64,000 bases of DNA from Heligmosomoides polygyrus polygyrus (GCA_947396885.1 OX377202.1:22878001-22942000), one strand, 5' to 3'. Shown: positions 23,143 to 35,487, counted from the stretch's first letter. Program-made: numbers and translations. Notes: generated by a model from the sequence alone, not told the origin.

Positions 23143-24090
23143 ATGGACGAACTGTCTACCCATATTAAACACGTACTCCATTACGAGATTGAATCTAGGC
23201 ACTCCGCTGCAGAAGCCTATCGAAACTTGTGTCGTGTATTCGGCTCTGAAGCTCCACCTGTACGGTCTGTGTATAGCTGGTCCAGAAGCGGGAACAGGAG
23301 TCTCGAAGATGATCCTCGCTATAGTCGACCGACTACGATATCTTTGGATGAACTGAGGAAACTGGCGGAGCATCATCCCTATGAAGGTGTGCGTTATTTT
23401 GCTGCTGCTCTTGGCTGTTCCCGATCTACCGTTGACAATGGACTGCGATCTCTTGGAATGGCTAAAAAGCTCGGTCAGTGACGACAATTGTCGAAGACGT
23501 CTGTACACGTACACTCAGCTGCTCTCCCAAGTCGCACCTTCTACTGTCTGGACACCATCGTCACAGGAGACGAAATTTGAGTCCTCTACGTCAACCACGC
23601 TCGTAAACGTGGGTGGTGCCAACGCGATGAAGTGCCGAAATCTTTCGTAAAAGGTGAAATTCATGCGAGGAAAGTCATCCAGAGCGTCTGGTGGGGAGTT
23701 TATGGGATCTACCATTTCGAGCTGCCGCCTGACAGCACTGCCGAGGTCTACGCTACCCAACTGCAGAGACTGGCAGACAAGATGCGGGAGAAGCAGCCCA
23801 GGCTCGAGAAAGTTCGCTTGCTGCACGATAACGCGCGTCCACACATCGCGAAGACGACTTCTCAGAAAATTCTGGAACTCGGATGGGAAGTTCTGCCGCA
23901 TCCACCGTACAGCCCAGATCTGGCCCCAAGTGACAACCACCGTTCTCGATCACTTCAGCATCATTTGGAAGGGAAGCGTTATGAAGATCGTGACCACCTC
24001 CAAAATGAATTCCAAGCTTTTTTCGCCTCCTGCTCCAGAGGTAAATTTTTATTATTAGAAATTAGTAGAGCGCTCTTTTGGCTTTGTTAG
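23143..24090 (+). pseudogene. Mariner (D,D34D) transposase, broken
   Basis: The N-terminal part (23143-23481) carries the HTH region ISLDELRKLAEHH ... GVRYFAAALGCSRSTVDNG. After stops and a frame change come IVTGDEI (first catalytic Asp), an in-frame TGA, then EIHARKVIQSVWWGVYGIYH, LLHDNARPHIAKTTSQKI and HPPYSPDLAPSDN. The second and third Asp are 34 residues apart, as in mariner. At least two stops and one deletion inactivate it. TIRs were not identified. Confidence 0.85.
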
Positions 24091-25138
24091 AATCTGTCTA
24101 TTTTGTTTTGGAGAACACCCACTTTTGTCTGAAAAGTGTCCAGCCTGAAGTGATGGAGGACTGTCGAACAAAGCAGTTCGAATCCGAGCTAGTTCCGTCG
24201 CAGGGAAATGATTGTTCAGTGTGTCAGATATTGAGTTAAAAAGTGACTGATTGAACGTCGCGGCATGTGAAAACCAAAAGACCAAGAAACCACACTCGAT
24301 GAGAAGTGATGCGAGTGTCTGTCAACAGTCGTGCAGAACTGGAATTCGATGCAGTTTCCGCCCTAAACAAAAAGCTGCTCGGAAGTCAGCCCGGTAAACT
24401 GAAATGGTTGCTGAAAAACGGTTGAATGTAATTTCACTTTCTCTGACAGCTTTCTCAGTCGTTCTGCTTATGTGTTGTGCAGAAGGGGAATTTATTAGCA
24501 GTAACATTTAGTTGGCCTGAATTGCACGCTTTGAAGAGCTTCAAAAGCACAAGCTTTAATTGGACAGGTGATAGGGCGGTTCTGGACACAATGGAGTTAC
24601 TGGAATAGGCGAAAAATAATGACATTTAATGCTGGCTCACCAGTGTTTAGTAGGGCCTGGTCGACGAAACCTTTTCAAAAGTGCCTTCGTGGTCACCACG
24701 ACACTCTCCCGTTCCTCGAATCACTTTCACGAACACAGGTTTATGTCCTCCAACACTATTCTTTCGTCTCGTTGAACATGGCCTCTTCGCAGCTGATGCC
24801 TCCCTCATTTAACTTGTCGCGTGCCAGAGTGGCTCAGTTGGTATTCCTCGCTCACGGAACACGAGGCTATCATAGACATTCGTTCAGGACCCTCATGAAG
24901 AGCTCCGCTCAGAATTTTATCGAGAACCGTACTATTGATGTTCCTTTACTATTCCTTCCGCTATGCCAAGTCAGTCGTGGACCTCGCCCAGCGAAGATCA
25001 ACGATCCCCGTGTTACAAAGTCACTCCATCTAAGACTTCGCCGCCATATCCAACTGCACTAACCCTTCAATGTAGTACAAATTCAGAAATTCGGGTTGGA
25101 CTGTTTACGTACAGGATACACATAAAAGGGATAAAGGA

Positions 25139-25345
25139 CAACATTAGCCAACCCCTTTGGGATGCGCCACTCATTCTACTTCTACGGGATGTCGTGGAGG
25201 GGTTGAATACGTATTTGACGATACAACGACATGCGGTGGCCAACTGATAAGCGAGCTAGCGCTTTGTCCTTTCCAGACAAATCTTTTTCGCCGACCTCGG
25301 AGAGATGGGATGATTACTTGCCCTAGTCGGGAAATTTTGGCCTAA
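25139..25345 (-). mobile_element. SINE-like repeat with palindromic core
   Basis: Contains GGGATGCGCCACTCATTCTA and CTTCTACGGGATGTCGTGGA, the reverse of the family's 3' part, followed by CCAGACAAATC and CGCCGACCTC blocks seen in other copies (25913, 62755). Confidence 0.6.
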
Positions 25346-25779
25346 CGGGATGATACCATCCCACTAACCAATGCTTACAATCAAACAGGAATAACAGCAA
25401 AATCACATTAGGGAAAATACGTCAGCCATCCTACACGCTATTCATTGACATAATCAGCAATAGAACCTATCCACGATTAAGAATAACTAATGAGCGTTTA
25501 TGATTTCTTTACTCAAACAGGGGTGCACACAAAATTCTGCGCGTTAAAATTTTTTAACGAAAATTTTTAAAGGAAAATTTTCATTCTCATTCTTTCCGTC
25601 TCGACTGTTCCAGGTGGCGGCCAAAGTATTTATTTTTGGGATAAGCAGCGCCAGGTGAGAATAGACATATCTTACGAGAAGCATCCTTGTGGATTCGTTG
25701 ACGTGCTTAGGGGGTCGGTGATAAAAAATTCTAACTTCAAAATGGATTAAAGGTTTAGGATAAAGGGCGGCATTTCTCG

Positions 25780-26070
25780 ATCCCTTCTGGGATGCGCCAC
25801 GCATTCTATTATACTTCTACGTCATATCGTCGAGGTGATTTGAATGCGTATTTGACCATATAATGACTTGCGGTGTCCAGCCGATGAAGCCGATGAAGAA
25901 GTCAGCGGCCAGTCCTTCCCAAACAAGCCAGCCTGGTACCAATTCGCCGACCCTCCCCCTCCTCCCCCCCCCCCCCCCCTCCCTCCCACCAGAACGATCG
26001 AAGGCGTGGCTGGCCAGGAAGGGAGATTCGGAAAAAAGGACCAGAAGCCTGGTATAGGGTAGCTGGAACC
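25780..26070 (-). mobile_element. SINE-like repeat with palindromic core
   Basis: Starts CTGGGATGCGCCACGCATTC (the family core), then GTCATATCGTCGAGGTG, CAGCCTGGTACCAATTCGCC and a C-rich run. It is one of the more complete minus-strand copies. Confidence 0.6.
25956..25988. repeat. Poly-C / C-rich microsatellite
   Basis: CCCTCCCCCTCC followed by an uninterrupted run of about 15 C. Similar C or G runs occur at 26091, 57391 and 58289, several beside SINE-like copies. Confidence 0.85.
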
Positions 26071-26099
26071 TCACTCGATTTCGCTACACACCCCCCCCC

Positions 26100-28340
26100 C
26101 CAAAATGTATTATTTCTAAAAATTCAAAACAAAACATGAAAACATTAAAATACTCCTGCTGATTTCAATAGTTTCTTTAAGAACGGTCCAGATCGGGAGG
26201 ATGAGACCTGCAGCATTAGAGAATACTGAGGGTAAACGTGATAAACTCATTGAGAACAAAGTCCGCTAAAAATTCCGTTAAATTTCTGAAAGTTTCCGTT
26301 AAGTCGTTAAGCCAGATTTTAACGAAAAACGCCTCAATTTGTTAAATCGTTAACCGTTAAATGTGCACCCCTGGAAACTGGCTGAAACTGATCTATAAAC
26401 CTTATTTGCCTCCTTCGGCGCGAGTATGGGCCACAGAAATAATATTAATATTATTTATATAACATTCGTATAATATTTATAATATTGCCTTCTATGCTCT
26501 TGGAAAACTGCTAGAGTGACTACGACGTTTGGAGGGGTACAGTGCGATTTCAACCTTGCGCCTTGTTTCAAGCTTCTGAAGACAACGATCACGTCGAAAG
26601 GTTAGGCCACAAACAAAGAAGATTCATCATAAAAATCTCGTTTGCCACACTTTTGACGCTTGATTTTTGATAGGATCCCACACGCTCAGCTAAAGGAATT
26701 ATTTAAAGACGCTTTTTGCTGCAGAAAGAGAGAATATCGATCAACTGGGGTACGCTAAGACGAAATATAGTTTTTCTAAGCAGTGCCTAAAGATAATTGC
26801 TAGTAGTCGTTCTATATGTAGGAGATCTACGGTCCGAAATATTTGTGAAAGCGCTTATATCTCAACGCCGTTCAGTAAGCGATGGAAGGTCTAACACTAA
26901 CCGACGTTCCAAGCCATGTTACTGTAGCCACCAGACAGAAAAGCACCAGTTGCATCTTTCCATTGCAATTTCTTGGTCAACGCTCCGGAACCTGAAATGT
27001 GGAACCTGAAGTACTGTGACTGCTGCTATGAGGCTAAGGCAAGTAATACAAACTTGGGAACGACGAGCTAGACCCTCTCCAGGTGTGAAGAATAAAAAAC
27101 TGAGGGCCACATAGCTGCTGACGACTCATCGATAAGGCGACCCAGAATAAGTGCAAGTGAAGCAGGATGAACAAGTTTTCTTCGCCACCTTTCGGTGTAC
27201 CTGCCCTACATCTTCGTAAATAACGATTTGATTGCTAACGACTAGAGAGGCAGTCCCTGCTGTCGCCTTTTAGATCGTCTACCGGCGATTCCAATCCGCA
27301 CTAAATCAAAAGGCGCCAAGAAGAAAGTGGGCGCTGCAAGCTGTTCTAAGAACAGACTTCTTCGCATAAGATTTCCTTCTGTTACAAAGATTGCAGTACA
27401 AAATGCATTAGTTGGCAAATCTGGCTAATCAATCCAATTATCATAAGGATGTAGGTATTGGTTAATCTACTTCTTTAGCTAGCTATACTACGATTTTTAG
27501 GCGCTGTTGTGTTGTGTCAATAGTGTTTTGGCACGCAGTTAACGTAGAATAAAATAAATGAAATAAATAATTTTGCGGGGAGACGCTGGAACGGTTTAGC
27601 GGTTCAGCATTATCTCTTGCAGAGGGATTGTCCGGTTTAAATACCGATCCTGAAAGTGACTTCGAAAAAATTGAGAAGATCGACGAAAGACATGATCGCA
27701 GGAAGTGAAACCATGCAGAACTCTCTCTTTCGATCGCCATTCGGTTTCCTAGACTGAACTCCGAACAAAAACCCCGTCGATGTTGAGCTTTCTCTAATTG
27801 TCTCGAGACCCCACGTTATAAAAATGCTTTCGCCGATTTTTCATCGCACCATGTCGTCCTATTCTAATAATTCATGGAAGAAAGAGGTTTCTCTTTGTTT
27901 CGAGCCAAAGCTGTTTGTCAAGGATAGGAAATTAGATTGACAGCCGTGCGCGTACGTATTGCACACTGCCTCTCGTTCGCACCTATTTGCGTATCAGAGG
28001 TAATAGAGAGCGCTCGTTGTTTCTCAGAATTTCCTGGAATTCAAAATTCAAATTCAGAATTCAAATCGGCTTTGTTAAGCTGAGCTTGTGTGGATGTTTC
28101 CTTTCTTTTAGCTTGAGCTTTATATTGAGCGTCAAAGAAAGCATAGGACAAAGAAAGCAGAGGTAAGAGGAGTTAAGTGCTTGAAGGTTTTCTTTCATGC
28201 TGTGTTGACTTGCGGTGGGAACTTCATCAGGACTGGAAGCACTTTGGCCATAATCTACTGCGTTACCCATTGAAACAATCCTATATTCCATGATCGACTG
28301 TCGTTGAATCTTGGCATGACGTTGATACCAATAGGACTGT
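26100..28340. other. No confident gene
   Basis: AT-rich. 27480-27570 ends in an ATAAAATAAATGAAATAAAT tail after a TGTTGTG/GGCACGCA block, resembling the 3' end of the CR1-type element at 61830. Otherwise nothing recognised. Confidence 0.35.
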
Positions 28341-28365
28341 TCGAGCTGTGGAGCCAAGATTGTTA

Positions 28366-28430
28366 ACCACACTTTACTCGGCTGACGTTTCGGCGTATCC
28401 GCCTTCTTCAGAGCCTGGAAAAGTCAAGCG
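28366..28430 (-). ncRNA. Hammerhead-ribozyme-like motif of a Penelope-like element
   Basis: Read on the minus strand: CUGAAGA (28411-28405), A, helix II GGCG-loop GAUA-CGCC (28403-28392), then GAAA (28391-28388). This is the order of the hammerhead core CUGANGA / helix II / GAAA. A possible distal helix I pairs ACUUU upstream with AAAGU downstream. Helix III is very short at best. It lies about 200 nt past the stop of the Penelope-like ORF on the same strand. Penelope-like elements are known to carry such ribozymes. Activity is unproven. Confidence 0.5.
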
Positions 28431-28613
28431 AGGTTTGAAAGGTTACTCGTCCAAGAACTATTTCAAGTCACAAGTTTCCGGAACTAATAGGAAAAAGAGA
28501 CGAAAGGAGAGTGAGACAGCCCAACTATCCTTATGGAAGCAGCCAAGAGGCTGGTGCGTCACCCTCGGATGGAGGCAGTTTGGTGAATGAGACTACCACC
28601 TAAGCTCAACCTC

Positions 28614-29942
28614 TCAGCGACCCTCCGGCTGTCGCCCTCCGGGGTCGAGCCCACAGAGGTCAGCAAATGGGGCCAGCTTCTGGGTTAGCGCTACGCGCTC
28701 TTCCCTCCTATTGATCGCGGTATTCTTGAAGGCAATCCACAGCGCTTCGAGAGTCTTGCGTGCTGCGATATCAAACTCTCGAGCAAGGATTGTAACCGCG
28801 ACCCCTACCGTTGCGCCACCATGGCTACGCTGCCTGTGCTCCCCCAACGGCGTAGAAATCTGACATCTCCGAAGCCCGTCCAAGTGTTCCTTAACCCTCA
28901 CCCAAAGCGGCCTGCCCGTCTCACCGATGTATTCCTCTTTGCACTCCGTGCAAGTGATAAGGTATACCACACCTGAGGCCGTGCAATCCCCTTCCTTTCC
29001 GAACGGGCACACCATGCAGGACGGGGAATCACAAACGCGATCGTACAGCCGGTTCCTGAGAAGTTGGGTTCTAAGGTTAGCAGGCGGTATGCTAACTAGC
29101 CTCACCAGACCTTCTAAGTCAGCCTTGCGTATACATTCACGTACCTGAGCACTAAGAGCATCCGTGATGAAGGGCACCAAGAAAGGAATTCTGGTGCGCT
29201 TTTGTTCTCTGCGTCTTTGTGCTCCTGCAGGCGGACGACGTTGCTTAGGCAGGCTGTCGGAAGTGTACTCATTGGACAACGCTATACGAGATGCTATCTC
29301 CCTTGAAGCGGACTCGAATTCGTCGTTGGAGGATACCAACGCCGCTGTGCGAAACGTGTTACTTACAATGGCACTGTTAGGGTGTGCAGACCTGCAATGA
29401 ACAATGATGTTCTTGTTGCTCGGCTTCCGGTACTATCTAGTCTGGAAAGCGTTGTGAGAGACTTGAACTTGCACATTAAGGAACGGCAACCAGTTGTTCG
29501 TCGGTTTCTCCCTTGTGAGCTTAATATGCTCAGCCTGATGGTTGAGCAAATCGAAACAGGAGTCCACTTCGTTTTGCGTTGCACAAACAATGAAACAATC
29601 ATCTATGTGCCGACAGTAGAGGAAAGGTTTAAGTTCCAGTAGGGGTCTCCCTATTTTGGACATATACGCTATAGCCTGCACCGGAGCCAGACGTTGTCGA
29701 ATGGCAAGCCCTCTGTCTTGTCTGTAGTACTCGTTGGACCATCTAAAGATGTTACACTGAAGACATTCGTCCACGTGCGTCATTATTTGAGCTATGCTGA
29801 GCCCATACAGTGAGATATGGTCCTGGTGTTCCACGAGCACTTTGTAGACTGTCTGCAACAATCCTACCATACCGTACATGTCTGTCACTCTGTCTGGCTC
29901 TTCATCCGTCCGTCGCAAAGGCATAATGGTCGGAGGAAACAT
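28614..29942 (-). pseudogene. Penelope-like retroelement, RT (partial) plus GIY-YIG endonuclease
   Basis: One minus-strand frame of about 442 codons with a single TAG at 29433-29435, where Trp (WYRKPSNKN) is expected. The RT part includes GLSIAQIMTHVDECLQCNIF, RGLAIRQRLAPVQAIAYMSK and the catalytic IDDC in LYCRHIDDCF, where the residue before IDD is His. The linker carries YRKPSNKNIIVHCRSAHP. The C-terminus has a Cys-rich knuckle (VCDSPSCMVCPF) and a GIY-YIG nuclease (VVYLITCTECKEEYIGETGR, ..RVKEH). This RT plus GIY-YIG order defines Penelope-like elements. The N-terminal RT motifs are absent, so it is 5' truncated. One nonsense mutation makes it inactive but young. Confidence 0.88.
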
Positions 29943-30216
29943 TCCGCACCTCGTCTTAACTGAGTTGACGGCAAATGTTCTCGCCTCTCACCAGTGTAAT
30001 ACCTAAAGTGTAGGTCTGAACCAGCAATATGATGTATATGAGCAGAATTGCCTTCCTCTTGGAAGTAACGAATTGCAAGTGTCTCGACTTAGTCCAACTT
30101 TGAGCACAGTTATGGCCCGTGAAAGCTGCACCTTCGAAACGGAGCGGTGAATCAAGCAAAAAGGTAGACATCATTCTCGAGTTCATTGTTTTCTCGAATG
30201 CCTTTGTCGACCGGTC

Positions 30217-30291
30217 GAGCGAGTGGGTAGCGTAGCAGACTCATGAGTGAAAGGCCAGGGTTTGAATCCTATGCGCGCCATGTCTTTTGCA
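30217..30291 (+). repeat. tRNA-like sequence (SINE head or tRNA relic)
   Basis: GTGGGTAGCGTAGCAGACTC has a degenerate A-box, ACTCATGAGT could form an anticodon arm with CAT, and GGTTTGAATCC is a B-box. Arms do not all pair, so not a functional tRNA by eye. Confidence 0.4.
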
Positions 30292-30407
30292 TTCTCGCAA
30301 ACCTCATGTTCATGCGAGGGATGCATGTACTGACAGTAGCGCAGGCAAGCAACAGGTTTACATGTTGTAAATCCTTATCAAGGATGAAGAGTGACGTTAC
30401 TATTATA

Positions 30408-30505
30408 TCCCAGTTTGGGATGCGCCGTGTATTTTATTCCTACGGGATAACGTTAAGGCAGTTTCGATGCGAATTTAGGGTTAAAAAAGTTTGCAGTGGC
30501 CATTC
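30408..30505 (-). mobile_element. SINE-like repeat fragment
   Basis: CAGTTTGGGATGCGCCGTGT then ATTCCTACGGGATAACG, the degenerate family core in reverse orientation. Confidence 0.5.
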
Positions 30506-30579
30506 AGTGGCCGCTTAACAAGTCAGATTTTAACTTTTCGAGGAAACCGTAAGTTACACTCCAGGTGGATCTTACGAGG

Positions 30580-31060
30580 ACGATCTTCATGAAAAAGGAC
30601 GAGAAAGGAAGGTTGCTATCAGGAGCATCGAAGAAGTCGTGAAGAAGACAAAGAAAGTCTGGCTCCGTGTCCATCCATTCGCCTTCACTGCTCTTTCTGC
30701 GTTAACGTATGTACCATACAAAGGCAGGTTAAACACATGATCATCACCGCGCAGCGAGGAAACGAAGGAGCGATGCTTGGAATTCCGGGCTTCACCAACG
30801 TTCAAAGACTAGAGACGCCGTTGTAAAGTCGTCGAAAATAGCGTGGACCGGCCAATTAATGCGTTTCGTAGACACCCGCTGGACGAGGGTTATCACCGAC
30901 TGGATTCTGGAGTAGGGGGATTTTTCGAAGGAGCGTCAGGACCCTCGGATTTCTTTCTAAAAGCCCTAAACGAACGATCGTGATCCTAAAGCGAGCTGAT
31001 CTATTGGAGCACACTGACACACGACAGCAACAAATGGTACGTTGGTGGCACCCGGTGGAG
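30580..31060 (+). pseudogene. RTE-type LINE fragment (C-terminal region)
   Basis: Frames contain IEEVVKKTKKVWLRVHPFAF / TALSALTY and, further on, AWTGQLMRFVDTRWTRVITDW, matching the C-terminal 'RLRxHLFDSTVLPALTYAxETW ... WAGHVMRxxDxRWTRAVxDW' of RTE-type endonuclease-reverse transcriptases. Several stops and shifts. Confidence 0.7.
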
Positions 31061-31434
31061 TGCAACAACGTGATGGTCAATGGACACAGACGATATAGGT
31101 CAAGAACGAATGGCATGTAAGCCTGTAGTTTGTCTGCTCCACTGTCAATGTATACACCCCTCGCATGAACATGAGATTTGCGAAAGCGCAAAGACTTGCC
31201 CCACACAGGATCCAAACCCTTCGGTCGTGGATCTGCTACGACTATCCGCTTGCCCGACCAGTCGACACACGCCTTCGAGAGAACAACGAACTCGAGAGTG
31301 ATAAGATTTCAGCCGTCTTGCTTGCTTCACCACTCCGCTTCAAAGATGCAGATTTCATGTGCCATAAATCTGCTCAAAACTGTTCCCGGGCCGAGAACTT
31401 TTGAAAATTCTTTTTAAAATTTTGAAGAAAAAAA

Positions 31435-32430
31435 GTTGAGGCCCATTATAAGTAACGTAAATGGCTCCACAGACCGCATATCCTGGCTGCTTAACCTAGT
31501 TCTAGTTTAGCTGCTCGGATTTACACCCTCACAGCTGCCTAAAACCAACGCTCTCCTCCAAAAGCTCCGCGCAGTTAGGGCGGGAAAAGAATACGTCATG
31601 GAATCCTTTGATGTTACGTCACTGCACACCAATGCTTCAAGGAAAAGCGCTTTGCAGGCCGTGTCTGAAATTGTCACTGAGCGTCAAACTCAGTGTATCT
31701 CAGATTATGACACTGGTCATTGAATGCCTGATGTGCAATGTATTCAAGTGGTCAGCAGAGTATTACAGGCAGATTAGAGGGCTGGCCATGGGACAAAGGT
31801 TAGCTCCTGTGCTGGCGGTCGCCTTCATGTCTAAGGTGGGAAACCCAATTCTGGAAGGCATGCCTACTCTTTACTGTAAGTATATAGACGACTGTTTTAT
31901 TTTGTGTTCCACTCAAACTGAGTTGGACACTTGTTTCGAGCTGTTGAATCAGCAGTCAGAACATATAAAGCTTACCCGGGAGAGTCCTACAGAAAACTGG
32001 TTTCCTTGCTCAACTTGCTGGAACCATCAAAACCAGATGGTATCGCAAGCCCAGTAGCAAGAACATCCTCATTCACTACCGCTCTGCCCACCCCTCCTGT
32101 ACTAAAGCGTTCATTATCAGGAACATGTTCCGAACTGGCAGCTCAGTCTCGTCTGACAGTGAACAAAAAGCGTTGTTTATGAATATGGCACTAAACATCG
32201 CAAAGATCAACGGCTACACAGTGCAGCAATGACAGAGGAGGTGCAGGAGGCAAGCCGGTGCGCCCCGTCGCGAGGAAGAACGCAACAAGGTACCGTTCTG
32301 TGTGCCCTTCATTTCGCACGAAATGAGCACGGAAATTCGAAACTCCCGCAAGCAAAGCGTTTTTTGCACTTTTACGCCTCTGATGGCGAATCAAAATAGA
32401 AGCGAGAGTCTCACCAAAGTGGTCACATAA
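31435..32430 (+). pseudogene. Penelope-like retroelement, RT fragment (opposite strand)
   Basis: Begins with RPIISNVNGSTDRISWLLNL, then SFDVTSLHTNAS, IRGLAMGQRLAPVLAVAFMS, LYCKYIDDCFILCSTQTELD and WYRKPSSKNILIHYRSAHPS, and later KVPFCVPFISHE. It covers RT motifs upstream of those kept in the 28.6-kb copy and stops before the GIY-YIG domain. Multiple frameshifts. It has the intact YIDDC motif. Confidence 0.85.
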
Positions 32431-32504
32431 AAAGCAAGAGTGTCATTGAATAAAGGAAAAGAATGGATCAATTATCAATCCCTCCTTGGTTGCGTTGTAC
32501 ATTC

Positions 32505-32605
32505 TACGACCGCGTCGGGAGCAGTTGGAGGAGGTAGATGCTGTCGCGTGCACCCGGCTCCAGGTTCACGTTTCGGATTTCCCGCCCAGGCCAACCAAAC
32601 CTTCC
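32505..32605 (+). mobile_element. SINE-like head fragment
   Basis: GCGTCGGGAGCAGTTGGAGG and AGATGCTGTCGCGTGCACCC then CCAGGTTCACGTTTCGG, the same order as the heads at 37047 and 37271 (A-box, GTCGCGTG block, degenerate B-box). Confidence 0.5.
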
Positions 32606-32617
32606 ATTCCAAATTTT

Positions 32618-33630
32618 GGGATCTTCCTCTGGCAAAGGATAAAACAAAGGTGTTGCACTTGGGAAGGAGCAACATCAATGCTCCCTACTTTATCGAGGAC
32701 CGACGGCTTCTGCATGTTTCCGAAGTGAAGGATCTTGGATTCCACATCACGGATAATCTGGAATTCAACAAGCATTGCAAGGAGATCGCAGCTAAGGCAG
32801 CTCGTAGGGTGTGCATCCTGTTCAGATGCTTAGTTACCAGTAACGAGAATATTCTTCTCAGAGCTTATAAAATGTATATTCGTCCTATTCTAGAGTATTG
32901 TACACTTGTCTTTGGCCCAACTATAGTAAGGAATACAGAAGTTTTAGACAAAGTTCAAAACAGCTTTACAAGGAAGCTTCTACTTAGATCGGAACAGTTT
33001 GATTATCGCTCAATCTACAGCACTGAACGCTGTTGGACGCTTGAGTTAGAGCCTCTCTCCTTGCGAAGAAAAAAATTTGATCTCCTAATGGTGCATAAAA
33101 TTCTCCAGGGCGCTATCCATCTGGGCGTGTGCAGATTCTTCACAACCAGAATCTCGAGTACCAGGGGTGCAGCAGTCAAGCTAAGCTATCCGCGGGCCAG
33201 GTGCTCGGTTCGGTCCTGCTACTTTACCTGTCGAGCTGGCAATGAGTATATCAGGCTAAGTAAGCGTGTTAGTTTACCGTCAAATATTTCATCTTTCAAA
33301 CGAATGCTTGACAAAATTCTATAGAAGTTTCAAGCGTTTTCTGATTTTCTTTCGAGGCGGTTAGTACTTGTCATAATATGAATGATCTTCTCCTCCCTTT
33401 TATTTTTATTTTTCGTCTCCTTTTCTGTTGTTTCCTTGTGCTCCATTGTTCCTTTTGATGAATTTCTCTTTTATGTTCTCATTTACTTTTTATTGTATCA
33501 TTCTCTATATTTTGTTTCACTGGCTCTGCGGAAACTAGGATCTAGTTTTTTGGTCGCGATGGTGAGTCACCCTCACGATTATCGCCTAACATGTGTTGCA
33601 GCACATGTCTCAATAAAGATAAAGATTCCG
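32618..33630 (+). pseudogene. CR1-type LINE, 3' end
   Basis: From DKTKVLHLGRSNINAPYFIE through EVKDLGFHITDNLEFNKHCK, AYKMYIRPILEYCTLVFGP and KVQNSFTRKLLLR to the natural stop after FKRMLDKIL at 33322-33324. This is the terminal part of a CR1-clade reverse transcriptase, uninterrupted here. A T-rich 3' UTR follows, ending near CAATAAAGATAAAG (33610-33625). 5' truncated in the RT domain, the usual outcome of incomplete reverse transcription. Confidence 0.85.
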
Positions 33631-33773
33631 CCTGGGTCGGTGGGTTGGTACTGGACTCTTCTGTGGGGAAAAATATTTACTTGATCATTGGCTGGTACCA
33701 GAAGTCTTTGTATAGGCCAAATACGCATTTAAATTCTATCCGCTGCATATTCAGTTACGGCCGTAGCATTTGA

Positions 33774-34450
33774 TCAAATCCCGAGAAAGCCGTATTTTCG
33801 CGGCGTTTGCGTCTTTTGGATATAACTAGCCCAAAATTCATTAGTCTGAAAAACCACGGACATATTTGAGCTTCGGAGCTCAAGCTCTATCGTTTGATAA
33901 ACATAGTTCATATGGGGCCATGAAAATGTCCGACATTGAAAACTTGCACTCCATTGCGAAGGGCGGTCGCGGACGAGTTGTCGGTGGCAAACTGTTGGAA
34001 ACAGTTGCGTGCTCACAGTTCCTCTAATCTGAAGTTTTTCGAGAAACGGTTATAGAGCCTGCTCCAGCCATTTTTGACCACCCACTGCGAAAATGCGGTG
34101 ATCTGGCAAAGTTGTATACATGTTTGTGTAGATCTCGAACAGACGAATCGAACGGTACCAACCGTTTCCCAAAAACCTCAAATTAGAGGAAGCGTGCAAG
34201 TTTTCGACGGTTTGCGACCGACAACTCGCCCGCGGCCGCCCTCTCCAATGGATCACGATTTTGAACGTAAAATTAGAACTTAGGGAAATTCGATTGTATT
34301 CTGAAAATCTTGATGCGCCATCTGATAGAGCTTGAGCTGCTGAACTCAAAGAAGTGGTTGTTTCCTCAAATAGTTACAATACCGGCCTTAACTTTTGGTC
34401 TTTGGACGGAAAAAACGAAAAAAACGCCTTTTCCGCCGCCTTTCTGTAGC
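33774..34450. repeat. Dispersed inverted-repeat family (relative of the 7-11 kb arms)
   Basis: Shares with 7150-7420 the ordered blocks GCGTCTTTTGGATATAACTA (7171 version GCGTCTTTTTTGCTATAACT), CATATTTGAGCTT and CGGACGAGTTGTCGG. It then turns back: TTCCTCTAATCTGAAGTTTT at 34019 is answered by its reverse complement at about 34170-34190, so this copy is itself a small foldback. Confidence 0.7.
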
Positions 34451-35487
34451 GCTCTTCAAATTGAGCGCATTGTAAATTGAAACACATATTCGTGATCAGC
34501 ACCGAGTCCTCTTTCCGATGAGCTGCAAAGTGCCTAGCGAGCGCCTGAAAAATAGATCAGTGACCTAATTTCTGCCTCGCGGGGCTGACCCCTTCCCTCG
34601 CGGGAGATAATTACACCTACAGCTCCCAAGTAACTAATGAAGGAAGAGATTCGGCCTAGTTAAGACCTTTGGGGTTGGAATCGTTTGTAATTATACGCTG
34701 GCAAAGTTGCCCACATGGCACTTCTTTGCAGTTAGCCGCACACTTTTCGCGCAATTAAAGTGGACACAAAATCGTTTCTTTGAAGAAAGAAACATAGGTA
34801 TTTGGAGACCTCTGAAAACACCTTTTAGGGCTCCATGGGTAAGATTTCGACTAGGTTGGAAGACAATTTGGCCACGTAGTTACAAAGTAAACTCACCTCA
34901 AATGCTAACTGAGTGTCATTTAAAAAAAATCGTTCAAAAATGAAAAATTAGTCTATGAGAGCATTCCCCAGTTAATTCTGACTTAAAGGGTGGTTCGATT
35001 TCAAATTGTTGTTTGTTTGTACCGGTTTATTACGAGTGAAATTTCCAATAGCCCTGGTCGGGACCCAGATTAGTTCGGAGCCAGTCCATTCTCCTGCCTC
35101 TGTGACCCCTCGCGCCATCTGAGGGCGCCGTAAATCGCCTAACTAGAGTCTTCACACTTCCGGTGCCACGGCGCCATATTGACCTCCAAACGAGGGTGGA
35201 GCAGAATACGCGGCGTACACCAAACAAGGTTTGGGTGACTACGACCTCCCCCTTTCATTTAACATGCTTGTATTTTCCATTTCGTATTTACGCTTTCATA
35301 CTGGTTGGATGCGTGGCGGATCATAGAAAGACTACTCGAATTCGTCTCCAAAAAATTGCCCCTTCAAAATTCACGACTTTGATTTTTCACCCATGGTACA
35401 TCCCAGGCCTATACTAAGACTTGCTGTGGCCAGTCGTTGTACAATTTTGTCCTTCTCAGACAAGTGTGGTATCACTACTCTTCATTC

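Noticed and set aside
28927..29642. Plus-strand ORFs at 28927-29148, 29164-29400 and 29382-29642
   Set aside because: Antisense shadows of the Penelope-like RT/GIY-YIG frame.
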